64,000 bases of DNA from Symsagittifera roscoffensis. Lineage: Eukaryota > Xenacoelomorpha > Acoela > Convolutidae. The DNA is taken from the NCBI RefSeq assembly GCF_963678635.1, contig NC_087062.1, positions 82,048,832-82,112,831 on the forward strand, written 5' to 3'. Positions 45,700-57,395 of this stretch are shown here, piece by piece. Position 1 is the first letter of the stretch. Each line of letters begins with the position of its first letter. Both the position numbers and the translations under genes were made by a program. The notes below the pieces were generated by a model. It saw nothing but the letters and a program-made list of their open reading frames with translations, ran no database searches and was not told where the DNA came from.

Positions 45700-46500
45700 T
45701 TGCATTGAGCAGGGCTATTGAACAAGAATCTCTCTTAGGAACGCATACACAAAAAATAAGGAGACCAGGGAAAGTAGAAGCACATATTAACGAAAATGAT
45801 TGGAGAGAAGATGCGCAGTAACTTTACTCAGCAAAATCGCCGGACTTTTGTGAAAATTCGAGGTCTAAGACCTGGGAGGCAGTATGTTTTCCGGGACAAG
45901 CTTCAACCAACTTTTTCCGCAGATTTTGGTACAATTCAGGTTTTTTAGTGTTTTCAAACATTGTGGATTATGGTTTTGTTGGTGATCCTAAACCAAAACT
46001 AAAACGATCTTTCGCAAATGTGCAGCGTATCAAAAACTATACGTTGCGTTCGATACAAAAAATTGATTTGAATTTTTTCACAGAGCCTCATTACCAAAAT
46101 TGTAAATAATAATCTTCACTACTCAAACACAAGTTTGTGATGAACAAGGAGAAATTATACTTTTTTGAAGCTTCGAACTCAAAAAGCAGTAACTCAAAGT
46201 CTCAGATTAAGTCTGTGAAATCAATCGTTTTTCTAAAAACATTATCAACTTGAATTTCAAGTCATATATTTTTGAATCAAAAAACTACTGCAATCTTTCG
46301 TAAATATGCAGTGTAAAAAAACGTTGTGTTTGGTACAGACTATTGATTTGAGCTTTTCACAGAACCTCAGTACAAGAAACTTGTCTGCAAAAGTTTTCAC
46401 AGTACTAAAAAAGAAATTTGTGATAAACAAGGAGCACACTTACGTTTTCTTAGTTTTGAACTGTGAAACTAACTCTGCATTTTGGCTAAGTAGCATAATA
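45700..46500 (+). pseudogene. Unrecognised module, copies 3 and 4 (duplicate)
   Basis: Duplicate of 42652-43450 in the second 3.05-kb copy, with the same broken frames (YVFRDKLQPTFSADF; RIKNYTLRSIQKIDL) and the same second half-module at 46290-46500. One substitution changes GTGACC to GTGATC near 45985. Confidence 0.5.
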
Positions 46501-47347
46501 AATTTGTAAAAAAAAAACTGGAATGAAAAACTGGAACCAAAAAACTTCTCAAATGAAAACTCTAAAACTCTTGAAAATAATCAGTTAAAGCCAAACCAAA
46601 AAAAGCCAAAATCGAATTATTTTTCAAAATTTTTTTTTCAGAAAGTTTTTTAAATGAATTAAGTGAACTCTAATTTCAAAACAATTGAAAAAAAATGAAA
46701 AAAACTATAACATAAATATCATTTAAAAAGTTTTTATGGCTGGTTTCAATGGAGGGACTGGTGTCGACTTCTCCAAAAAAAAACGGTAACGCCAATTCCG
46801 AAAATATCAAAGACTTTAAGAATTGTCTAGTTTCTACAAAATTTCATTGCAATAAAAATACGTACATGTGCTAATGGGTCATTGTGTATCCCCACCCAAA
46901 GCAAGCTAGAAAAGGTAAATTTTTTTTCAATTCCAGAAGTCTGTGGGTAACTTTGAAAGGATTGAAAATCCAAAAAATCGGAATTTAGCGTACTAGGTCT
47001 TTTTTTTCGAATAAATTCTTTGAGCATTTTTGCTAGTCGTTACTTTTACTCAAAGAAACACAAATTGTTGAAAATCATGACATAAAATCCCCAAGTTCCA
47101 TTGTTAACCCGATTCCAACTTGTGTAAGGCAATATCAGGATAGCTGAGTTGAGGTTTTTCATCATTCTTGTAGTTGATGAAATTTAACCAATTTGCCTGA
47201 TTGCCCACCCCGTTGGCTAACTAAATTTTAAGTTGCTTTCTCCGAGGCATCTGTTTACCTGTCCGCGTAAAGACTCTGCTTTGCTGCAATAACGTTAAGT
47301 GGTCAAGTATGGTGAAATTAAGTGTGGTAAGTTGAATTTGTTCATCT

Positions 47348-47829
47348 TCAGGATTACTCCGCGTGGTTGTTGGAGCTCAACCGACCTACTCAATTCCCAT
47401 CCTCATTGGTTATACCGTGGCTAAACTTATGGTGATCATACTCGAAGCCAGTTCTCTCGATCAGGCGCTTCGTAAACTATCTGCATCGTCTCAAAGCGAG
47501 ATCTGTTTCACTAAGCCCCGATTGACTTTTTATTTAAACGCTAGATATTCGCACAGAACTATTCAATACTATTTGAATCATTTTTTGTCAAACCGCATGG
47601 ATATAGCAATTTGAATATTGACCAACTCAAGAGCCTTCTTTTGCGATACAAGGAAAACATTGCCGCCGTTTTAAACTGTCGCCGCAAAGTTGCTGAGATT
47701 ATAGAAAAAGAATTGAAAAAGACAGGTATCCCCGTTCTTAACATAGTTGACGACTTTATGTCAAATAGAAAGGCCAAAGACCAAATACTTATCGAAAGCA
47801 TAAAGAGGTACACCAGCGCCTTCCCTTGA
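47348..47829 (+). pseudogene. Coding-like segment in duplication copy 2
   Basis: Same as 44303-44779, but without the extra A, so the first part stays open as 83 codons (47363-47614, from VVVGAQPTYSIPILIGY through LDQALRKLSASSQSEI to MDIAI). The second part (47611-47829) is unchanged and lies in another frame. Comparing the copies shows that copy 2 keeps the ancestral frame in the first part. Confidence 0.4.
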
Positions 47830-47972
47830 GTGGAAGACTCTGTTGTTACTTAGACGATACAGCGGTGACCTAAGGCTACTGAAAAATAAAAAGAATTGGA
47901 ACCTTTTGTCGCCTAAAAATTGTAGGGTGGTTTACAAGAGACTCAAAGCGTTAAAATGTAAGCAAACTCCCC

Positions 47973-48212
47973 ATGCAAGTTTTTGATGAAGACAAGTTTT
48001 TTTGCTGGAATTACTTCAGTGAAAAAAAAATGTTTTCTGTGAATCAATTTTGTCTGAATTTATTAAGCATGGAAGTTAAGTTTTGGAAGAAAAATAGGGA
48101 GTTGTTTGAGAAAGGTAGCAATCTCGAGCACGATTTCTTTTTTGGAATTCATAGAGTCAGAGTCTTTGCTCGAAAAATGATACAAACATTGGCAGAGGAA
48201 GGAGCTATATAG
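47973..48212 (+). pseudogene. Coding-like segment 2 in duplication copy 2
   Basis: Identical in content to 44923-45162. The frame-shifted continuation (VDVKRELINLAAKSANPDN) runs to about 48310 and then into the hairpin at 48306-48452. Confidence 0.35.
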
Positions 48213-48305
48213 AACAAGCAGTCGATGTGAAACGAGAGTTGATTAATTTGGCTGCGAAAAGTGCCAATCCCGACAATCTGACAACGGCACAGGAAGTTTT
48301 TGATT

Positions 48306-48452
48306 TCCAATCTATTTCGTCTTGCTCTGTTACTGCCTCAAAACCTGTTTTTATATGTAATAGCTTCCTGCAAAATTTTATCGTTATTTTGTGTCAATAT
48401 ATATAAAAACAACTTTTGAGGCAGTACAAAGCAGGATGACATAGATAGAACA
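48306..48452. repeat. 146-base imperfect hairpin, copy 2
   Basis: Duplicate of the hairpin at 45256-45402 with two or three base differences. Arms of about 48 bases end in CTATTTCGTC and GATGACATAGATAG, and the loop is AT-rich. Confidence 0.65.
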
Positions 48453-48527
48453 TCAAAAATTTCTCGTCATTGCGGAAAGAGTGAAAAACAACAGTCGCAT
48501 AAATCAGATATCCGCTTTAAAATGTCA

Positions 48528-49792
48528 CATCGAAGTAGCCGAAATCAGAAATCGGTTTCTACGAATTCTAGTCGTTATACTGCCGCTCCGTCGAAAACTT
48601 CTATTGGAAAAATGAAAATCTTAAGGCTTTTAAAAAAACAACAAAAGGAGCTTGAGAGGCAGGCAAAAATATCAAAATGAACACAGGAAAAAACTGACTA
48701 AATTGAGTTGAAATGGCTCGAGTTGGAAGATGAGTTGTCGGAAAACAGCGAAAAAACAGAGGAAGGTGTTTTAGCTTCTCGTACTCGTCACTGGGTCGAA
48801 TCTGTCGGCCACAATCAGCCTGACTCTGTTTCAGTTCCCAAACAAGAGCAGCATTTCGTCGACAGCTCCTCGACAAACGTATTTTGTGTTAGCAAGTTCC
48901 ATGGTCACATCAAAATTGCAGACGTGAATAATGGCCTGGCAGCTTCTTGTGATCACGGTTTGTATTTCAGTAACCACATGGAAGAACAACGACATTCAAT
49001 GTCGAATTTGCTTCAATTGCACCTTTCGCTGCGTTCTGTTAAGAATTCAGTGAGCTTACAGCAGTTTATTCAACCAGTTTGTAAAAATTTGCTTCAGCAA
49101 ACTGTTTTATCTTCTTATCCACTTCTGGGTAATCCAAACACAGGCTCAATAGTTCCGGTAACTTCTGATTACTATTTTCCTCCGACAACAGCTGCAAAAA
49201 CTCCTTCTGATTTGGTACCGTTTCAACATCAGTTAACGGTACCAAATTCTGCATCAACAGCAGTTAACCAGTTTTCTTTGAAAAGCAAACGACAGGATCA
49301 GTAGTAGCTGGCTACCAGGCAACTGTAATTCCCTCCCAACAACATAAATTTGTTCCCGTTTGTAGTTATAAATTTTCAAGTGAGAACTATAATCCTTATA
49401 GTATTTTGTGAAGACCAGCTGTTACTTTCCCCTCAATGTCAGCTCAACAACACTTCGTTACTTCCACAAATTTTTTGCGCAGTAACTATTATTGTTCCTC
49501 CGAATAGTTTTGTTCCTATACAAGTGTGTATAGTTCCTATGTGTATAGTTATAGCAGAGCACCTTTTAGAGACGCAATAGGAACTCTTCAGAGAAAGTTC
49601 GGGCAACCGCATGCCAAAATAGGGGCTTGTCTGGGTAAATTTAGTAATTTTCCGCCTCTGAAAATGCATAACTCGGAAAATTCAATGTACTTTTCAGCTA
49701 CAATTTCTGGTTTTGTTCCCGTATTCAAGTCTTTGTCTTTTAACGACAACCTGAAAAGGGTTGAAAAAACGACATCTTTCATGTCAATTTAA
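48528..49792 (+). pseudogene. gag: BEL/Pao Gag, broken
   Basis: The frame from ATG at 48528 begins with a Ser/Arg/Asn-rich head (SHRSSRNQKSVSTNS), then a basic coiled coil (KILRLLKKQQKELERQ), and hits a TGA at 48678. The coil resumes as LKWLELEDELSENSEK (from 48708), followed by a Ser/Thr/Gln/Pro-rich linker to 49304. A third segment (49526-49792) reads GTLQRKFGQPHAKIGACLGK and FKSLSFNDNLKR, matching the helical Gag region typical of BEL/Pao elements, which often begin with such a coiled coil. Gag of this type builds the virus-like particle. The copy has stops and frame changes and lacks the zinc-knuckle and protease region, after which amplified RT units begin. It lies directly after the 3.05-kb duplication; no 5' LTR is seen. 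Confidence 0.7.
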
Positions 49793-51073
49793 AAAAACGA
49801 CATCTTTCACGATGGTCTGAGGTACAATGTACCATTGCTTAGGTACATGAAGTTAGTTTAACGAATAACTATCATTTCTCTTCAGCTCAATTAAAGCGTT
49901 TAGGAAGGAGGTTAGATAAAATATGCCAAAACAATTAGAGATGATATACAAAATGTATGTATCATAACCGTTAAGGCACGCGATCCCAAATCACGAGCCG
50001 ATCGCGATTGGTATCTTCCGCATCATTTGGTGTTGAACCCGATAAAACCCGGTAAGGCGTGCCATGTCCTCAATGTTGCATCGAAGTGCCGTGGCTCTTG
50101 CTTGAACAAGTCTCTGTTGGTTGAAAATCTCCTTCAAAAACTCAATTTTGTAATTTTAACATTACGTCAGCCTGAAGCTCAATTAAAGCGTTTAGGAAGG
50201 AGGTTAGATAAAGTATGCCAAAACATTTAGAGATGATATACAAAAAGTATGTATCATAACCGTTAAAGCACGCAATCCCAAATCACGAGCCGATCGCGAT
50301 TGGTATCTCCCGCATCATTTGGTGTTGAACCGGATAAAACCCGGTAAGGTGTGCCATGTCCTCAATGTTGCATCGAAGTGCCGTGGCTCTTGCTTGAACA
50401 AGTCTCTGTTGGTTGAAAATCTCCTTCAAAAACTCAATTTTGTAATTTTAACATTACGTCAGCATAAATTCGTCGTTTCAGCCAATATTGTAGAGATTTT
50501 TTTTTAAGTTGGAGTCCGTGAAGAAGATGAACCTTCTCCCCGCTTTTTGAAGCGGTTGAACCCCATATCAAGTGTGGTAGTTCACCAAAATACGCCTCAC
50601 ATTATCGGCGCTCGTAACTTACCGTTTTGAATGATTTTTGCCCGGATGGATGACTACCCGGATTCTTTTCAAAACAGTGATGAAGTCTTGAAATTAAGTA
50701 GGGATTTAGTCTCGTTGCTTGAACTGGGTGGGTTTCAACTTACAAAACTTGTCAGCAACGTGTCCGGTGTAACAACCGCTCCTGATCCGGACAACCGTGA
50801 GTCCAATTCCTCTGTTAAAATATTCTACCACGCAATAAGATCCATAGGAGTATCTTCTAGGGGAGAACTCAATTTCACCGTTCGACGTTTGCCTTCCGAT
50901 AGGTTGGGTTCAAAGTGACCCCTTACCTCCGCCTTCTATTTCGAGCTCATCTTGCTTTAAATGTGTTGTCGAAGACACGTCTCTAGCTGACCAAAATAAT
51001 TTGTGGTATGAGATGGAAATGTATTAAGCCTTCAAGCAAGTAAATGCCCATTCCGCAGCTAACAAACGCGTTC
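49784..51073 (+). pseudogene. pol: RT unit 1 of the amplified BEL/Pao segment
   Basis: Contains two copies of the RT entry segment (VLNPIKPGKACHVLNVASKC at 50027, VLNRIKPGKVCHVLN at 50319) because of a 292-base inner duplication. The palm motif A reads SANIVEI, with Asn where the catalytic Asp belongs. About 75 bases before the YMDD box are missing, leaving RMDDYPDSFQNSDE. The unit ends with LLELGGFQLTKLVSNVSGV and a tail not usual for RT. Dead copy. Confidence 0.7.
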
Positions 51074-52093
51074 TGTCAATTTAAAAAAACGACATCTTTC
51101 ACGATGGTCTGAGGTACAATGTACCATTGCTTCAGGTACATGAAGTTAGTTTAACGAATAACTATCATTTCTCCTCAGCTCAATTAAAGCGTTTAGGAAG
51201 AAGGTTAGATAAAATATGCCAAAACAATTAGAGATGATATACAAAATGTATGTATCATAACCGTTAAGGCACGCGATCCCAAATCACGAGCCGATCGCGA
51301 TTGGTATCTTCCGCATCATTTGGTGTTGAACCCGATAAAACCCGGTAAGGCGTGCCATGTCCTCAATGTTGCATCGAAGTGCCGTGGCTCTTGCTTGAAC
51401 AAGTCTCTGTTGGTTGAAAATCTCCTTCAAAAACTCAATTTTGTAATTTTAACATTACGTCAACCTAAATTCGTCGTTTCAGCCAATATTGTAGAGTTTT
51501 ATTTTTTTTACAAGTTGGAGTCCGTGAAGAATATCAACCTTCTCCCCGCTTTTTGAAGCGATTGAACCCCATATCAAGTGTGGTAGTTCATCAAAATACG
51601 CCTCACATTATCGGCGCTCGTAACTTACCGACTTGAATGATTTTTGCTCTGCAGAAGCCTGCATCTGATCATCACGCTGAGTAGCCCTAAGCTGCTAAAA
51701 TTGTTGTCTATAAATTTTATATGGATGGCTACCCGGATTCTTTTCAAAACAGTAATGAAGCCTTGAAATTAAGTAGGGATTTAGTCTCGTTGCTTGAACT
51801 GGGTGGGTTTCAACTTACAAAACTTGTCAGCAACGTGTCCGGTGTAACAACCGCTCTTGATCCGGACGACTGTGAGTCAAAATCCTCTGTTAAAAATTTC
51901 TACCACGCAATAAGATCCGTAAGAGTATATTCTAGGTGACCCCTTACCTCCGCCTTTTATTTCGAGCTCATCTTGCTTTAAATGTGTTGTCGAAGACACG
52001 TCTCTAGCTGACCAAATTAATTTGTGGTATGAGATGGAAATGTATTAAGTCTTCAAGCAAGTAAATGCCCATTCCGCAGCTAACAAACGCGCT
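51074..52093 (+). pseudogene. pol: RT unit 2 of the amplified BEL/Pao segment
   Basis: RT fingers and palm as in the other units (VLNPIKPGKACHVLNVASKC; SANIVEF). The catalytic box reads YMDG instead of YMDD (51721-51732), and about 50 bases are deleted near 51935, which accounts for the shorter unit. It cannot encode an active enzyme. Confidence 0.7.
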
Positions 52094-53163
52094 CTGTCAA
52101 TTTTAAAAAACGACATCTTTCACGATGGTCTGAGGTACAATGTACCATTGCTTAGGTACATGAAGTTAGTTTAAGAGAATAACTATTATTTCTCCTCAGC
52201 TCAATTAAAGCGTTTAGGAAGGAGGTTACATAAAGTATGCCAAAACAATTAGAGATGATATACAAAATGTATGTATCATAACCGTTAAGGCACGCAATCC
52301 CAAATCACGAATCGATCGCGATTGGTATCTCCCGCATCATTTGGTGTTGAACCCTATAAAACCCGGTAAGGTGTGCCATGTCCTCAATGTTGCATCGAAG
52401 TGCCGTGGCTCTTCCTTGAACAAGTCTCTGTTGGTTGAAAATCTCCTTCAAAAACTCATTTTTGTAATTTTAACATTACGTCTGCATAAATACTTCGTTT
52501 CAGCCAATATTGTAGAGATTTTTTTACAAGTTGGAGTCCGTGAAGAAGATCAACCTTCTCCCCGCTTTTTGAAGCGGTTGAGCCCCATATCAAGTGTGGT
52601 AGCTCATCAAAATACGCCTCACATTATCGGCGCTCGTAACTTAACGTTTTGAATGGTTTTTTCTCTGCAGAAGTCTGCATCTGATCATCACGCTGAGTAC
52701 TTCGAAGCTGCTACAATTGTTGTCTATAAATTTTATATGGATGACTACCCGGATTCTTTTCAAAACAGTGATGAAGCCTTGAAATTAAGTAGGGATTTAG
52801 TCTCGTTGCTTGAACTGGGTGGGTTTCAACTTACAAAACTTGTCAGCAACGTGTCCGGTGTAACAACCGCTCCTGATCCGGACAACCGTGAGTCCAATTC
52901 CTCTGTTAAAATATTCTACCACGCAATAAGATCCGTAGTGGTATCTTCTAGGGGAGAACTCAATTTCACCGTTCGACGATTGCCTTCCGATATGTTGGGT
53001 TCAAAGTGGCCCCTTACCTCCGCCTTTTATTTCGAGCTCATCTTGCTTTAAATGTGTTGTCGAAGACACGTCTCTAGCTGACCAAATTAATTTGTGGTAT
53101 GAGATAGAAATGTATTAAGCCTTCAAGCAAGTAAATGCCCATTCCGCAGCTAACAAACGCGCT
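52094..53163 (+). pseudogene. pol: RT unit 3 of the amplified BEL/Pao segment
   Basis: Frames at 52341-52652 and 52653-53051 hold the fingers and palm (VLNPIKPGKVCHVLNVASKC, SANIVEIFLQVGVREEDQP, ASDHHAEYFEAATIV, YMDDYPDSFQ, LLELGGFQLTKLVSN). They are separated by a stop (TGA at 52650-52652). Motif A carries Asn for Asp. The unit ends with VEDTSLADQINLWYEMEMY, which resembles the linker before RT in BEL/Pao, so the unit begins and ends inside pol. Confidence 0.75.
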
Positions 53164-54232
53164 CTGTCAATTTTAAAAAACGACATCTTTCACGATGGTC
53201 TGAGGTACAATGTACCATTGCTTAGGTACATGAAGTTATTTTAACGAATAACTATCATTTCTCCTCAGCTCAATTAAAGCGTTTAGGAAGGAGGTTAGAT
53301 AAAGTATGCCAAAACATTTAGAGATGATATACAAAAAGTATGTATCATAACCGTTAAAGCACGCAATCCCAAATTACGAGCCGATCGCGATTGGTTTCTC
53401 CCGCATCATTTGGTGTTGAACCGGATAAAACCCGGTAAGGTGTGACATGTCCTCAATGTTGCATCGAAGTGCCGTGGCTCTTCCTTGAACAAGTCTCTGT
53501 TGGTTGAAAATCTCCTTCAAAAACTCATTTTTGTAATTTTAACATTATGTCAGCATAAATACGTCGTTTCAGCCAATATTGTAGATATTTTTCTACAAGT
53601 TGGAGTCCGTGAAGAAGATCAACCTTCTCCCCGTTTTTTGAAGCGGTTGAACCCCATATCAAGTGTGGTAGTTCACCAAAATACGCCTCACATTATCGGC
53701 GCTCGTAACTTGCCGACCTGAATGATTTTTGCTCTGCAGAAGTCTGCATCTGATCATCACGCTGAGGACCCCGAAGCTGCTACAATTGTTGTCTATAAAT
53801 TTTATATGGATGACTACCCGGATTCTTTTCAAAACAGTGATGAAGCCTTGAAATTAAGTAGGGATTTAGTCTCGTTGCTTGAACTGGGTGGGTTTCAACT
53901 TACAAAACTTGTCAGCAACGTGTCCGGTGTAACAACCGCTCCTGATCCGGACAACCGTGAGGCCAATTCCTCTGTTAAAATATTCTACCACGCAATAAGA
54001 TCCGTAGGAGTATCTTCTAGGGGAGAACTCAATTTCACCGTTCGACGATTGCCTTCCGATATGTTGGGTTCAAAGTGACCCCTTACCTCCGCCTTTTATT
54101 TTGAGCTCATCTTGCTTTAAATGTGATGTCGAAAACACGTCTCTAGCTGACCAAATTAATTTGTGTTATGAGATGGAAATGTATTAAGCCTTCAAGCAAG
54201 TAATTGCCCATTCCGCAGCTAACAAACGCGCT
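53164..54232 (+). pseudogene. pol: RT unit 4 of the amplified BEL/Pao segment
   Basis: Same layout as unit 3 (SANIVDIFLQVGVREEDQP; YMDDYPDSFQ at about 53806). It differs by point changes such as GGATAAAACC in the entry motif and GTGACATGTCC, which destroy the frame upstream of 53485. A stop separates the two halves at about 53719. Confidence 0.7.
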
Positions 54233-55020
54233 CTGTCAATTTTAAAAAACGACATCTTTCACGATGGTCTGAGGTACAATGTACCATTGCTTAGGTACAT
54301 GAAGTTAGTTTAACGAATAACTATCATTTCTCCTTAGCTCAATTAAAGCGTTTAGGAAGGAGGTTAGATAAAGTATGCCAAAACATTTAGAGATGATATA
54401 CAAAATGTATGTATCATAACCGTTAAGGCACGCGATCTCAAATCACGAGCCGATCGCGATTGGTATCTCCCGCATCATTTGGTGTTGAACCCGATAAAAC
54501 CCGGTAAGGTGTGCCATGTCCTCAATGTTGCATCGAAGTGCCGTGGCTCTTCCTTGAACAAGTCTCTGTTGGTTGAAAATCTCCTTCCAAAACTCATTTT
54601 TGTAATTTTAGAATTACGTCTGCATAAATACTTCGTTTCAGCCAATATTGTAGAGATTTTTTTACAAGTTGGAGTCCGTGAAGAAGATCAACCTTCTCCC
54701 CGCTTTTTGAAGCGGTTGAGCCCCATATCAAGTGTGGTAGCTCACCAAAATACGCCTCACATTATCGGCGCTCGTAACTTGCCGACTTGGATGATTTTTG
54801 GTCTGCAGAAGTCTGCATCTGATCATCACGCTGAGTACCCCGAAGCTGCTACAATTGTTGTCTATAAGTTTTATATGGATGACTACCCGGATTCTTTTCA
54901 AAACAGTGATGAAGCCTTGAAATTAAGTAGAGATTTAGTCTCGTTGCTTGAACTGGGTGGGTTTAAGCAAAATTTGTCAGCAACGTGTCCGGTGTAACAA
55001 CCGCTCTTGATCCGGACAAC
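54233..55020 (+). pseudogene. pol: RT unit 5, joined to the rest of BEL/Pao pol
   Basis: The longest uninterrupted RT piece (54479-54997, 172 codons): entry motif IKPGKVCHVLN, SANIVEIFLQVGVREEDQP, IIGARNLPTWMIFGLQKSAS, YMDDYPDSFQ, LLELGGF. Here fingers, palm and YMDD are in one frame, unlike the other units. Motif A still has Asn for the first catalytic Asp. A short rearrangement after GGF (KQNLSATCPV, then a stop) ends the frame, and the downstream pol follows. This is the unit still in its original context. Confidence 0.75.
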
Positions 55021-55312
55021 CGCTTAAGGATTTTTTGTAGGAACCCAGACCAGTCATCGCATGTCTTCGTCTTAGGTGGGATCACGTAAAAATGCCTTAG
55101 TCGTTGTTAGAGGTGTTGATCGTCCAATAGACAAACCAATCACTTTTGTTTCCTCTGTTTTTGATCCAATTGGATTTGTAGCTCCGTATACTTCGAGGGC
55201 TCGCCTTTTATTGAAAGATGTTTGGCGAATCAATGGTCAAACATTGGGCGATGATCTCACAGAGAAAATCGAAAAGCAGCTTCTTGAGTGGCACTCAGGT
55301 CTTCTTTGTTAG
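55021..55312 (+). pseudogene. pol: BEL/Pao RT thumb and connection
   Basis: The frame reads DKPITFVSSVFDPIGFVAPY and then TSRARLLLKDVWR, which is the highly recognisable connection motif between RT and RNase H in BEL/Pao polyproteins. A stop precedes it near 55088, and another ends it at 55312. Its place between RT unit 5 and RNase H fixes the pol order. Confidence 0.8.
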
Positions 55313-55985
55313 GTTCTCTGACAATACCTCGTGTTTATTTCACTGAGGCTTTTGAGCAAATAGAACTTCACATGTTCGGTGATAGTTCGCAGGATGTTTT
55401 CTGCGCCGTCTCTTTCCTTCTTGCACGACTTCCTTGTTAGCATAACTCTGAATTGGCTTTTGTGTTTGGCAAAGCCCGGGTTGCTCCTATAACAGCGCTA
55501 TTCACTCCAAAGCTAGGGCTTCAAGTGGCTCTTTTTGCAATACGGTTGAAAGGCGAGACTTTAAAAGATCCTACTTTGAAAAATTTAGAGATTTTCAAGT
55601 GGACAGACAGTACCACTGATCTTCAGAGGCTTGTTTCCTGCAATAAATCACCCGTTTTTGATGCTTATCGCATTGATGAGAAGCTGGAGTCTACCACCAT
55701 TGATCAGTGACATCATCTACTTAACGGTGAAAAACCCATCTGATACCGGTACACGAAGGATTTCCTTGAAAGCCCTCAAGGCAAGCAGCTGGGTTAATGG
55801 CCCAGTATACTGGATCCAAGAGTTATCAATAAGACCTTCATGTGATATTGACATTTGTCTGGAAAACTTGTCAAGTTTTCTCGTCAATGTTTTGGCAGAC
55901 AAAAGTCTTCCATTCGGAAAATGGGAGAGATTCAGTTCAATTGTAAAACCCAAACGTGCAGTAGCATTTTTTTGAGATCCTTGCC
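55313..55985 (+). pseudogene. pol: BEL/Pao RNase H and following linker
   Basis: RNase H blocks are visible in order: ELHMFGDSSQDVF (first catalytic Asp kept), FGKARVAPITALFTPKLGLQ (where LPRLEL is usual, so the catalytic Glu is Gly), and IFKWTDSTTDLQRL (third Asp kept). It continues into SDTGTRRISLKAL and SSWVNGPVYW, the linker typically found before integrase. Several stops and frame changes, for example near 55438 and 55708. Confidence 0.75.
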
Positions 55986-57395
55986 ATTCCATAAACTTTT
56001 GCGGTCGAGTACATTAGAAATTACCGACCTGTGTGAGTTGGGTTTGCTGAGCAGAAACTCATTTACCTATCCCAGTGTGAGACCTTCTCTAGCAAGCTTA
56101 AACTACTAAATTTCAGTAAAATTATCACAAGGAACAGACGGATTGAGAGTATACGCCATTCATTGGACTACCTGGCATCCTTCGCTCGACTGGACACATT
56201 AGCCGTTTGTTTTATACCAGTTTCGATAGCAAGCATCCAATTATTTTTGATGCACGTCACGCGATTTTTCGGTTATAGTCAAGACACTTGCACGCTAGGA
56301 ACTTCTACCAAGGATTGTAATACAAACGTGCGGTGGTTAATTTGAAGTACGTTGTGTTAAATTTGCGCTGGTTGCTGCCAAACATTGAAAACATTTGCGT
56401 TACGTGCCGAAATTCCAAAGCGCAAACCGTAACACCTATAATGTCTGATCTGCCCATTGAAAAGGTGGGTTAAAAGCAACCTCCTTTCTCTAACACAGGT
56501 GTCGACTACTTTGAGACGTTCGTAGTTCCGAACCGCAGCTGTACGGAAATGTGATGGGGTTTCTTGTTCAGCTGCCTCACCACTAGAGCAGTACAAATAG
56601 AATGGGTCTCCTCTCTCGACAAAAGCTCTTGTGTAATGGGCATGGAAAATTTTAATGAGCGTTGCGATACTCCGACTACCATCATGTCCGACAACGGAAT
56701 GAAATTTTTTGGTGCTCAGAAAGAGCTCTTAGCTTGCGTTGAGAGTTGGAACAAGCTCGCTTCCGCCGTTTTTGTCCAGAAAAGGATCAAGTGGAGATTC
56801 AAAACACCCAGCGCACCGCACCATGGTGGCTCCTAGGAGCGATCAGTTAGGGGTGTCTAGCGTGTATTTTATGACATCTTAGGCAACAGAAGAGTAATTG
56901 AGGAGGTTCCAGGAACCACACTGTGCCTTGTTGAGCAGTCACTTAACGCTAGACCGATACCAGCTGTTAGTTCCAATCCGCTTAGAAGAAATGACCCCGA
57001 ATCAATTTATATTTGATCAACACGCAGCGAGTTTTTTGTCGCTAAGTTTCGAAAAAAAACTCGACTGTAAGAAGTGGTACGCCTGAGCTCAATCATACGC
57101 TAACGCAAAATGGACACGTTGAATGCGGGAATATGTTCCTTCCCTCAATAAGAGGGCAAAGTGTAACAACCAATTAGACATTAAGTTGAAAGCCGGCTAT
57201 TTGGCTTGGGTCATAGAGCCTGACAGTCCATGTGGACGTTAGTCACTCGCACATATCGTTAGACTGCACTACGGCAAGGACATATGCGCAAGATCCGCCG
57301 ACATAAAGAACGTTACGAGCTAACTGACCTGTACGACCGTAAAGCCCGCTCCCATTATTATTTGTTTGGGGTGGAGGATGAAGCAAGGCAAATTT
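55986..57395 (+). pseudogene. pol: BEL/Pao integrase and C-terminal tail, broken
   Basis: The zinc-binding region is worn but shows ICVTCRNSKAQTV (about 56392). The catalytic core follows in pieces: GVDYFETFVVPNRS (first Asp), CLTTRAVQIEWVSSLDKSS, TTIMSDNGMKFFGAQKELLA (second Asp, in SDNG) and FKTPSAPHHGGS followed by TAG-ERSVRG, where the Trp codon before the catalytic Glu has become a stop at 56833-56836. The tail (REYVPSLNKRAK, YLAWVIEPDSPCGR, IVRLHYGKD) matches the usual BEL/Pao C-terminus. Integrase would insert the element's cDNA; this copy cannot. No 3' LTR was recognised after it. Confidence 0.8.

Larger units (their letters stand above)
42394..48494 (+). repeat. 3.05-kb tandem segmental duplication
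   Basis: Copy 1 (about 42394-45444) and copy 2 (about 45445-48494) are nearly identical at an offset of 3046-3050 bases, differing by a few substitutions and indels. The junction shows GTGAAAAACAACA at 45431-45443, followed by the A-rich start of the next copy; the same string at the end of copy 2 is followed by new sequence. Each copy holds two of the unrecognised modules, three coding-like segments and a 146-base hairpin. Confidence 0.9.
49784..55020 (+). repeat. Head-to-tail amplification of a BEL/Pao RT segment (5 units)
   Basis: Units start at the recurring CTGTCAATTT / AACGACATCTTTCACGATGG at about 49784, 51074, 52094, 53164 and 54233. Unit lengths are about 1290 (with an inner 292-base duplication), 1020, 1070 and 1069 bases; the last unit runs on into the rest of pol. 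Units are very similar to each other. Each carries the linker before RT, the RT fingers and palm up to YMDD, and the following helix. Confidence 0.85.
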
